Assembly (NCBI GenBank): GCA_019635875.1
Contig: JAHBYP010000002.1
Location: 992,001 to 1,056,000 of the forward strand
Source: Alphaproteobacteria bacterium
GTDB lineage: Bacteria > Pseudomonadota > Alphaproteobacteria > Reyranellales > Reyranellaceae
DNA: 64,000 bases
Direction of reading: 5' to 3'
Program-made: the position numbers and the translations under genes
Shown here: piece after piece, positions 7,595 to 18,100 of the stretch
Layout of the letters: every line of letters begins with the position of its first letter
Position numbering within the stretch: position 1 is the first letter of the stretch
Notes under the pieces: generated by a model
What the model was told of the DNA's origin: nothing
Databases searched by the model: none
What the model saw: the letters and a program-made list of their open reading frames with translations, nothing else

Positions 7595-8737
7595 CTAGCG
7601 CCGCACCAGGCTCTGTCTGAGGAACGCGAACAGCCGCTGGCGCGCGATGGTGTTCTCGCGCATCGAGAAGAAGTGGCTGGCCCCTGAGACGATCAGCAGC
7701 TCGGCCTCCTTCCCCAGGCCGCGCAGGGTCTCGGTCATGCGCAGGCTCTGGTCGAGCGGCACGTTCTCGTCCCTGTCGCCGTGCATCATCAGCACCGGCA
7801 CGTCGATCTCGTTGGCATGGTTGATCGGCGAGCGCGCCGCCAGCCCCTCGGCGTCGGCGAGGTCGTCGAGATAGGGCCGCACGAAGGGATTGGCCTCGTA
7901 CCAGCCCGGCAGGTCGGTGGGCGGGAAGAGCGCGGCGACGCAGCGGATCGCCGGCCGGCGCGCCGCCGCCAGGAGCGCCACCTGGCCGCCCATCGAGGCG
8001 CCGATCAGGCCGATGCGGCCGGGATCGACCGAGGGCAGGCGGCGCAGCCAGTCGATGGCGGCGATGACGTCGTCGACCTGGCGGCCGCCCTGGTCGTTGT
8101 CGCCGTCGGAGCCCAGCCAGCCACGCAGCGACAGCGACAGCACCTTGTAGCCGGAATTCGCCGCCAGCTCGGCGAGATGCCGGTCGGTCCAGGCGTTGCG
8201 GCCGAAGCCGTGCAGCAGCAGCAGCGCCGGATGCGGCGGCTGGCCGGCCTCGGGCTTGTAGAGATAGCCGCCGAGCATCACGCCATCGCCCGGCAGGCGC
8301 ACATGCTCGACGCCCTCGATCTCGGGCAGGTCCTGCCAGCGATGGGCGATCTCGAAGCGCGTGCCGTCGGGGCAGCGGAAGGCGAAGCCGTAGTGGCCGG
8401 GCGCGGTGTAGGGCTGCTCGGCCGGCGGCTGGGTGATCTCCGCGCCGATGCCCTGCAGGTGCACGTGCAGCGCATCGACCTGGGCGCGGTCCTGGGCGGC
8501 CAGCGCCAGGATCGCGCCGCCGGTGGCGGCATCGACCGCCGCCTCGCGCAGCATCAGATGCTGGTCGCGTCGCGCCCACAGCACGCGATCGGCGTCGGCG
8601 CCGATGCGCATGAAGCCCAGCAGCGGCAGCCAGCGGCGATGGAACGCCGTCGAGGCGGCGAGGTCGGCGACCTCGATGGTGGCGCCGATGAACGACGCCG
8701 GCGGCCGCGCGAAGGGGGAAGAGCTCGGATTGGCCAT
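7595..8737 (-). CDS. Two-domain VOC (glyoxalase-like) plus alpha/beta hydrolase protein
   Basis: A 380-residue fusion. Residues about 15-133 read as one VOC/glyoxalase-bleomycin fold (opening Ile-Gly-Ala-Thr-Ile-Glu-Val-Ala-Asp; closing Phe-Arg-Cys-Pro-Asp-Gly-Thr-Arg-Phe-Glu-Ile-Ala). Residues about 145-380 are a dienelactone-hydrolase-like alpha/beta hydrolase with oxyanion segment His-Gly-Phe-Gly-Arg, nucleophile elbow Gly-Ala-Ser248-Met-Gly-Gly, acid in His-Gly-Asp-Arg-Asp (321-323) and His355. The hydrolase triad looks complete. The VOC part may bind metal or substrate and feed the esterase, but this is inference. ATG 8737 lacks a clear Shine-Dalgarno. It is transcribed alone. Confidence 0.85.
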   Translation of the reverse strand: MANPSSSPFARPPASFIGATIEVADLAASTAFHRRWLPLLGFMRIGADADRVLWARRDQHLMLREAAVDAATGGAILALAAQDRAQVDALHVHLQGIGAEITQPPAEQPYTAPGHYGFAFRCPDGTRFEIAHRWQDLPEIEGVEHVRLPGDGVMLGGYLYKPEAGQPPHPALLLLHGFGRNAWTDRHLAELAANSGYKVLSLSLRGWLGSDGDNDQGGRQVDDVIAAIDWLRRLPSVDPGRIGLIGASMGGQVALLAAARRPAIRCVAALFPPTDLPGWYEANPFVRPYLDDLADAEGLAARSPINHANEIDVPVLMMHGDRDENVPLDQSLRMTETLRGLGKEAELLIVSGASHFFSMRENTIARQRLFAFLRQSLVRR

Positions 8738-8810
8738 GTCAGCCGTTGGCGGCCGGCCGGCCGCGAGGGCAGTGAATCACCACACAAACATGGCGTCAAA
8801 TCGGCGAACC

Positions 8811-9104
8811 TCAAGGCTGCGGGAATTTGTCGGCGGGTATGAGAGAGGCCGTGTACTGGTGCCTCCCGCCGCAGGAGTACTTCACGCGCTGCGGATTGGC
8901 CTCGTGCTGGCGGACCTCCAGCAGGGCGTTGCCGCCCATGTTCGCGACCACGATGTCCTCGGGCCCGAGATGCCGCGACACCAGGCAGCGGAGCGAAGCA
9001 ATGATCCCGTCGTCCGTGAACCGCTCCTGCTCGATGCCGCACTGGAAGATGACCTGGTTGTCCTCGTAGCCGGTAATGAACCAGTACAGCTGCTCACTTG
9101 CCAT
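8811..9104 (-). CDS. Hypothetical protein, 97 residues, coupled to upstream oxidoreductase
   Basis: I do not recognise this family. It begins Met-Ala-Ser-Glu-Gln-Leu-Tyr-Trp-Phe-Ile-Thr-Gly-Tyr, has no signal peptide or membrane segment, and contains two Cys (in Phe-Gln-Cys-Gly and Leu-Arg-Cys-Leu) plus Tyr-Ser-Cys-Gly-Gly near the C-terminus. ATG 9104 lies three bases after the stop of the preceding oxidoreductase on the same strand, and GAGG sits inside that gene's last codons, so translation is probably coupled. The amino-acid composition looks like real protein. It could be a small accessory or unrelated cytoplasmic protein. Confidence 0.7.
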   Translation of the reverse strand: MASEQLYWFITGYEDNQVIFQCGIEQERFTDDGIIASLRCLVSRHLGPEDIVVANMGGNALLEVRQHEANPQRVKYSCGGRHQYTASLIPADKFPQP

Positions 9105-9107
9105 CGA

Positions 9108-10100
9108 CTACACCCTCACCAGCAGCTTGCCGCGGTTGCGGCCCTGGAACAGCTCGGCCAGCGCCTTGGGCGCGTTCTCGAAGCCCTCGACGATGTCCTC
9201 GGCCGCCTTGATCCGGCCGGCGGCGAGCCAGCCCGCCAGCTCGGCCACGGCCTTGTCGTGCTGGTCGGCGAAATCCATGACGATGAAGCCTTCCATGCGC
9301 AGGCGCTTGACCACCAGCAGGCCCGGCACCGCCGCCGGACCCGGCTCGGGCTTCTCGGCGTTGTATTGCGAGAGGTTGCCGCAGCACACCACGCGGCCCT
9401 TCAGGTTCATCAGGAACAGCGCGACGTTCAGCACCTCGCCGCCGGTATTGTCGAAATAGACGTCGACGCCGTCGGGGCAGGCCTCGCGCAACGCGCGCCG
9501 GACATTGCCGGCCTTGTAGTCGACCGCCGCGTCGAAGCCGAGCTCGCGCGTCAGCCAGGCGCATTTCTCCGGCCCGCCGGCGGTGCCGACGACGCGGCAG
9601 CCTTTGATCCTGGCGATCTGGCCGACGATCGAGCCCACCGCGCCGGCCGCCGCCGAGACCAGCACGGTCTCGCCGGCCCTGGGCTGCCCGACATCGAGCA
9701 GGCCGTGATAGGCGGTGAGCCCGGTGACACCGAGCACGCCCATCAGGTGCTCGGGCTTGTGCCGGCGATCGCGCCTGGTCAGGTCCGCCGCCTTCATCAC
9801 CGCGTGGTCCTGCCAGCCGATCATGCCGTCGACCAGGTCGCCCTTGGCGAAGCCCTCGGCCTTCGACTCCAGCACCTCGCCCATGGCGAAGCCGTGCATC
9901 ATCTCGCCCGGCAGCACCGGCGCCTTGTAGGTCGGCGTCGGCGCCATCCAGGCGCGGTTGGCCGGGTCGAGCGACAGCAAAGTCGTGCGCACCAGCACCT
10001 CGCCAGCGCCCGGCGTCGGCATCGGCACCGTGCGCATCTCGAAATGCTGCGGACCGACCATGCCCGAGGGGCGCTCCTTGAGGATCCATTGCCGGTTCAT
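9108..10100 (-). CDS. NADP-dependent medium-chain oxidoreductase (PTGR/leukotriene B4 dehydrogenase-like)
   Basis: A 330-residue zinc-free MDR protein that reduces alpha,beta-unsaturated carbonyls with NADPH. It has an N-terminal GroES-like domain (Arg-Gln-Trp-Ile-Leu-Lys start, Asp-Pro-Ala-Asn-Arg-Ala-Trp-Met near residue 50) and the nucleotide-binding run Ser-Ala-Ala-Ala-Gly-Ala-Val-Gly-Ser in the Rossmann half; zinc ligands are absent as usual. The open frame continues upstream through a family B repeat, but ATG 10100 has GGGAGG eight bases upstream and aligns with the family, so the longer version is rejected. A 97-residue unknown gene follows three bases after its stop. Confidence 0.92.
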   Translation of the reverse strand: MNRQWILKERPSGMVGPQHFEMRTVPMPTPGAGEVLVRTTLLSLDPANRAWMAPTPTYKAPVLPGEMMHGFAMGEVLESKAEGFAKGDLVDGMIGWQDHAVMKAADLTRRDRRHKPEHLMGVLGVTGLTAYHGLLDVGQPRAGETVLVSAAAGAVGSIVGQIARIKGCRVVGTAGGPEKCAWLTRELGFDAAVDYKAGNVRRALREACPDGVDVYFDNTGGEVLNVALFLMNLKGRVVCCGNLSQYNAEKPEPGPAAVPGLLVVKRLRMEGFIVMDFADQHDKAVAELAGWLAAGRIKAAEDIVEGFENAPKALAELFQGRNRGKLLVRV

Positions 10101-10126
10101 GTCATGCCTCCCAAGCAAGTCTCTTG

Positions 10127-10250
10127 CCTTCCCCCGGAGGGGGAAGGTGGCGCGCGCAGCGCGACGGATGGGGGATGTCTCAACGAAATCGGTGTTCGTC
10201 TTCGACATCCCCCATCCGCCCTTCGGGCACCTTCCCCCTCCGGGGGAAGG
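10127..10250. repeat. Intergenic repeat, family B copy 2
   Basis: Same design as 1313-1434, with end hairpins of the CCTTCCCCC/GGGGGAAGG type. It lies between the aconitase stop and the start of the oxidoreductase, both on the minus strand. Confidence 0.85.
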
Positions 10251-10343
10251 GAGGATCGAGTCACATCAGGCATATGCGACGGCCTTGCAAGCAAGACGGG
10301 GCGGCTTCGCAGCCGCCCCGCCGTCATTGTCGACAGAAGGAGC

Positions 10344-13034
<2,691 letters not shown>

Positions 13035-13195
13035 GTCGTGATGCTCCGGCGTGCGCGCGGGAGGCGCGGGAAAGATCGGCCGGAACATAGGCCGCGCTCC
13101 GGGCGAAGGCAACGCGAGGGACATTCCGTCGTCGACCAGACCGCGATAATGTGCGCCCGCCCTCGCCGGTGGCGCGGTGGCGCGGAGGAGTTGGG

Positions 13196-14167
13196 ATGCG
13201 GTCGGTCTTCGCAGCCTTGCTGACGGTGGTGGTCCTGTCCGCCGGCACGGCATGTGCCCAATCCGATGGCGACAGCCTCGACTGGGATCCAGCGCGACGC
13301 GATTTTCGCAAGCCCGGCGGCACGCCGCCATCAGGCGAGATCGGCGGCGGCGCGATGGCCGGCCTCGACAAGGAGTTGGCGCGGACGGACCTCGCGCCTC
13401 AGAACCGCGCCAACCTCCTGGTCCTGCGCTCGATGCTGTTCCGGTCGGTGGGGCGGGAGTCCGCGTCGCGCCGCGACTTCCAGGAGGCGCTGCGCGTCTG
13501 GCCGGACATCCGCTTCAGGATCCTCGCGGCCACGGCCATGGTCGATGCCAATGCCGGCCGCACGCAGCCCGCCATCGACCAGCTCGACAAGGCGCTGCAG
13601 GAGCGCCCGGGCCAGCCGACCCTGCTGACGGCGCGGGCCCAGGTGCGGCTCATGCTGGGCGACAACGACCTGGCGATCGCCGACCTGTCGTCGCTGGTCG
13701 ACGGCAGCCCCCACGCGCGCTGGCTCAGGGTGCAGGCCTACTACAACAAGGGCAGCCATCGCGAATCGTCCGACGATATCGAGGCGCTGATGCGCGACTG
13801 GAGTGGGGCGGCGCCGGTGCTGCCGATGCTCTGGCGCTTCGCCAACAACGTGAAGCTGCGGCGCGACGCGCGGCGTGCGCTGGCTGCGGACTACCGCGCC
13901 CACGGCGAGCCTGCGGAATGGCCGGCGCCGATCGTGCGTCATCTGCTGGGCCGCATGTCGGCGGGCGATCTCGATGTCGCCGCCGAGACCGATGCCGGTG
14001 CCAGGCGCACGAATGGCCGCTGCCTGTCGGCGCTGTTCCAGGGCCTCGACGCGCTGCGCGGCGGCAACCGCAACCGCGCGCGCGAGCTGTTTCGGCTCAG
14101 CCAGGCGCGCTGTGGCCCCAACAGCTCGGCCAACCTCGCCGCCGCGGCCGAGCTGGGCCGGATGTAG
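13196..14167 (+). CDS. Exported TPR-repeat protein
   Basis: A 323-residue protein with a typical signal peptide (Met-Arg-Ser-Val-Phe then a hydrophobic core, cleavage likely after Ala-Cys-Ala). The mature part has helical repeats resembling TPRs: Ala-x-x-Asp-Phe-x-x-Ala-Leu-x-x-Trp-Pro, Ala-Ile-Asp-Gln-Leu-Asp-Lys-Ala-Leu and Ala-Ile-Ala-Asp-Leu are in register about 35 residues apart. Such proteins scaffold periplasmic complexes; no partner is evident. ATG 13196 was chosen because GGAGGAG lies six bases upstream and it opens the signal peptide, although the frame begins at 13151. It is divergent from acnA. Confidence 0.8.
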   Translation: MRSVFAALLTVVVLSAGTACAQSDGDSLDWDPARRDFRKPGGTPPSGEIGGGAMAGLDKELARTDLAPQNRANLLVLRSMLFRSVGRESASRRDFQEALRVWPDIRFRILAATAMVDANAGRTQPAIDQLDKALQERPGQPTLLTARAQVRLMLGDNDLAIADLSSLVDGSPHARWLRVQAYYNKGSHRESSDDIEALMRDWSGAAPVLPMLWRFANNVKLRRDARRALAADYRAHGEPAEWPAPIVRHLLGRMSAGDLDVAAETDAGARRTNGRCLSALFQGLDALRGGNRNRARELFRLSQARCGPNSSANLAAAAELGRM

Positions 14168-14192
14168 CCTTGCGTCTGTCGAAGCATCATCC

Positions 14193-14259
14193 TGTCTTCC
14201 CGAGCGCAGCGAGGGATCCAGGCGGTTTCCCTGGATCCCTCGCTACGCTCGGGATGACA
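14193..14259. repeat. Palindromic repeat, family C copy 3
   Basis: Inverted arms of the CCCGAGCGCAGCGAGGGATC type between the convergent TPR and hydrolase genes. A likely two-way terminator. Confidence 0.82.
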
Positions 14260-14266
14260 GTTCCCG

Positions 14267-15070
14267 TCAGCCCTCGGCTATCGTCGCGAACGGGCCGATG
14301 AAGCGGGCGATCTCCGCCAGGGTGCGCTGCGGCTGCTGCAGGTGCGGGGAATGCCCGCAGGCCGGAATCAGCCGCGTCTCGCTGTAGCCGGAGACCTTGC
14401 CGGCGATCAGGCCGAGCTGCAGCTCGCTGCCGTACTCGTCGTCCTCGCCCTGGATCGCCTGCACCGGCACCTGCACGCCGGGCAGCCGGTCCTCGATCGA
14501 CCAGTCCATGAAGGCGGGATCGAGCCAGGCGTCGGCCCACAGGTTGAAGGCGCCGTCGACGTCGCGATGGTACTTCGCCAGCCGCGCACGCAGGTCGCCG
14601 CCGTCATAGGCGGCGCGCGCCTTGCGGATCGAGGCGACGCCTTCGGCCTCGCAGACGACATGCGCCGCCAGGGTGACCACGGCCCGGAGTGATTCAGGGT
14701 CGTGACCGGCGCTGATCAGCGCGACGCTGCCGCCGTCGCTGTGACCGATCAGGATGTGCTCGCCGATGCCTGCGGCCTCGAGCACGCGCGGCAGCACCGC
14801 CTCGGCTTCGATATGCATGTAGGCGATGCCCGGCGGCTTCGGCCACGGCGAGGATTGGCCGTAGGCGGTGCGGTCGTAGGCGAAGCCGGCGAAGCCGGTC
14901 GCGGCGCACAGCTTCGCCGGGAAGTCGCGCCACATCTCGATGCAGCCCAGCCCCTCGTGCAGGAACACCAGCGTCGGGCGCGCATAGCCGTCGTCGCGCG
15001 CGGCGCGCGCGATCCAGCGGCCACGGATGCGGCGGTCGGGCAGGTCGAGGAACAGGTCGTCGGACTCCAT
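14267..15070 (-). CDS. Alpha/beta hydrolase
   Basis: A 267-residue cytoplasmic alpha/beta hydrolase. The oxyanion loop is Leu-His-Glu-Gly-Leu-Gly-Cys, the nucleophile elbow Gly-His-Ser111-Asp-Gly-Gly, a likely acid lies in Gly-Glu-Asp-Asp (about 211-213), and His240 is in Ala-Cys-Gly-His-Ser-Pro-His. The Gly-His-Ser-Asp-Gly-Gly elbow is shared with several ester hydrolases acting on small acyl substrates; the substrate cannot be told. It lies 55 bases after the large helicase-nuclease on the same strand, so co-transcription is possible, but a link to defence is not suggested by the protein. Confidence 0.88.
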   Translation of the reverse strand: MESDDLFLDLPDRRIRGRWIARAARDDGYARPTLVFLHEGLGCIEMWRDFPAKLCAATGFAGFAYDRTAYGQSSPWPKPPGIAYMHIEAEAVLPRVLEAAGIGEHILIGHSDGGSVALISAGHDPESLRAVVTLAAHVVCEAEGVASIRKARAAYDGGDLRARLAKYHRDVDGAFNLWADAWLDPAFMDWSIEDRLPGVQVPVQAIQGEDDEYGSELQLGLIAGKVSGYSETRLIPACGHSPHLQQPQRTLAEIARFIGPFATIAEG

Positions 15071-15125
15071 CGCGCCGGTGTAGCGCCTCGCCTGGCGGGT
15101 CGCCAGCGTTTGCCCCTCGCCGGCC

Positions 15126-18100
15126 TCAGTTGGCCGCGGCCGCGTTCCTGTCGGTGGCGACGATCATCTCGTCGCGCACGACCAGGCGGCCGGCCCTGAT
15201 CAGCTCGCGGGTCCGCTGGTCGACCAGTGCCCGGACGCTCGACGTCAGCGTGATGCCGAGCGTCCGTGCCACGGCGCGCGGCACCTCCTCGTCCAGAAGC
15301 CCGTGGTTCGCGCGGACCAGGGCAATGATGGCATGGTCGACTTCCATCGGCGGGATCGACTCGGCCTTGCGCAGGCTCGCCAGAGAGACGCCGGAGCGGT
15401 CGCGGCACGCCGGTGTCCATTGGACCGGCAGCAGGAAGCGTCCCTCGCCGGAGACCTGCCCGGCGCGCAGGGCGCCCTTGATCGCCGTCGTGACCGCGGC
15501 CTGGATCCTTGGTCCCGACCGCTTCGCGCCCCAGCTAGTGCGAAGCCTGGTGACGACATCGTCCTCGTGGATCGGGCCTTCCTGTTCCACCACGGACACG
15601 ACGGCCTTGCGCAGGTCGGCAGGATCGGCGTCGAGAATCGCGCCGAATGTGCCGGGCGCGGCCAGAGTCGACTCGCGATAGGGAGTCGAGACCTTCCCGG
15701 CGGGCGCCTCGACCGGTGTCGCTTCGCGCGGCAGCGTGGCCGCCGCGAGCAGGTCCTGGGTGGTCGGTTCCGCCTCTCCCTCCTCTTCGCCCATGTCGGC
15801 GAGCTCGCGCCGTGCGGCCTCGATGGCGGCGACGGCGCGCTCGATCTGCCTAGCGGGATCGCGGAACCAGTCGGTGCTCCAGATCCGGTGCAGGTGCCAG
15901 CCGTGATCCTCAAGCACCGTCTGCCTCAGCCGGTCCCGATCGCGCGCCGATCGCGCCGAATGATACGAGGCGCCGTCGCACTCGATGCCCAGCACATAGC
16001 GTCCCGGCCGTTGCGGATCGACCACCGCGAGGTCGATGAAGAAGCCCGCGACGCCGACCTGCGCGCGGACCTGATAGCCGCGCGCCGCCAGCGCGCCCAT
16101 CACCGCCTCCTCGAAAGGCGAGTCGGGCGGCCGCTCGCCGACGCTGGCGACGCCGAAGTCGCCGGTGCGCGCGAAGCGCAGGAACACGCGCAGCGCCGCC
16201 ATGCCGGCGGTCCGGATGCGCTCCGGATCGAAATCCTCGTCGGTCACCGACGAGAAGACCTCGCATCGGCGCCGCGCCCGCGAGATCAGCACGTTGAGAC
16301 GTCGATCGCCGCCGTCGGTGTTCAGCGTCGGGATCGAGCCCGCGAAATAGCCGCTGGCGTCGCGGCCATAGCCGACGGAGAGGAAGATCACGTCGCGCTC
16401 GTCACCCTGCACGTTCTCCAGGTTCTTGACGAAGAACGGCTCGTGCGGATGGTCGTTGAAGAACGTCTCCACGTCGGTGTTGGCCTTGCGGGCCAGTTCG
16501 AGCTGGTCGACGATTGCCTGGCGCTGCGGCTGGGAAAAGGCGGCGACCCCGAGCGTGAGGCCGGGGTTGTTCCTGGCGTGCTGGATCACGGCCTGTGCCA
16601 CGACCTTCGCCTCGATGGCGTTCGAACGCGTGCCGCCGCGGTCGTACACGGCTTCCGGAAGATGGTGGAACGCCAGCCCGAGGCCGGACTCCGATGTCCA
16701 GGGGCTGGGCACGATGAAGAGTCGGCTGTCGTAGAACTCCCGGTTCGACACCGCGATCAGCGAATGATGCCGGCTGCGGTAGTGCCAGCGCAGCATGCGC
16801 TCGGCGACGCCGCTCGCCTTGCACAGCTCGAGGATGCTCTCGATGTTGGCCAGGGGGGCGGTCTCGTCGTCGAAGTCGTCGACGTCGTTCTGGCCGACCC
16901 TCTGGAAGAAGCGGGTCGGCGGCAGCTGGCGCGAATCGCCGACGACTACGAACTGCCTGGCCCGCGCCAGGGCGCCCAGCGAATCCACCGGAGTGACCTG
17001 GCTGGCCTCATCAAAGATGACGACGTCGAAGTCGATCCGTCCCGGCTCGAGGAACTGGGCGATCGACAGCGGGCTCATCATGAAGACCGGCTTGATCGCC
17101 TGCAGCGCCGAGCCGGCCAGCGCGGTGAGCTTGCGCAAGGGCATGTGACCACGCTTCTTGGCGATCTCGTAGCGCACGTGCCTCAGGCCGCCAAACGCGG
17201 TCTCGGTCCTCGGCACCCGGGCGTGGTGGGCGGCGGCCACCTGCCGCCGCGCGAGCGCGATGCGCGACCGATCGGCCATCGCGAACCGGGCGACGACGTC
17301 GTGGTGCCGGTCGCCATCGAACGACGCGAGCTCGGGGCGGGCCACCCATGCCTGCCGGCAAAGCGCTTCGCAGTAGGTGCTCTCGAACGCATCGAGCGCG
17401 TGCGTCGATTCGAGTCGTCCATCCCACAGGGCGGCGACGAATTCCTCGAGGCTCAGATCGTTGGCGCGGCCGGCCTCCCTGCGATAGCCAACCCATTCGT
17501 TGATGCGCTTCGGCCTGTCGCCCCATCCGGCCAGCCGGGCGCCCAGATCCTCGATCGACCAGCGATCGGGGTCCTCCGATCCCAGCCCGGCCGGCGCATC
17601 GAAGCCGACCTCCCCCATGAGCGCGCGCAGCCGTTCCAGGAGGTCGGCAAGATCGGACGCCAGCCTTTCCGTATCGGTCCCCAGTTGGCTCTTGCCGACC
17701 AGCCTGGCGGCGATCATGCGAAGCTCGTCGGGCAGCGACAGCGAGCGCCCCGCTTCCACCCAGCCGAGCCAGGCGCGCGCCACGCTCCAGTCGGTGTGCT
17801 CGCGCCGCCATCGGGCGGCCAGCGCCTCACGCCCGAGGGCGTCCGAATCGCGCAGGGTGTTCAGATCGCGCCGCGCCGAGGAGATGTCGTCGATGAGCCG
17901 AAGACGATCGCCGAGGGAGGATGGCGCATCGACCTTCAGGACGGACCTGACGAGACGCATCGACTGCCGATAGCCGCCGTTCAGGAAGCGCAGCCACGAT
18001 GCGCCATGCGAGGCGATGCTCACGCGCGCGGCCGAAAGGTCCACGCTCCAGGCGGCCTCGACCACGCGATCCGCCAGGCCGGCCTGGGCTTCGGCATGGC

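Noticed and set aside
10101-10208. N-terminal extension of the NADPH oxidoreductase through a family B repeat
   Set aside because: The extra residues are the repeat translated; a good Shine-Dalgarno and family alignment point to ATG 10100.
13035-13331. 99-codon extension of acnA
   Set aside because: The extension lacks aconitase-like sequence and overlaps the divergent TPR gene; ATG 13034 fits the family length.
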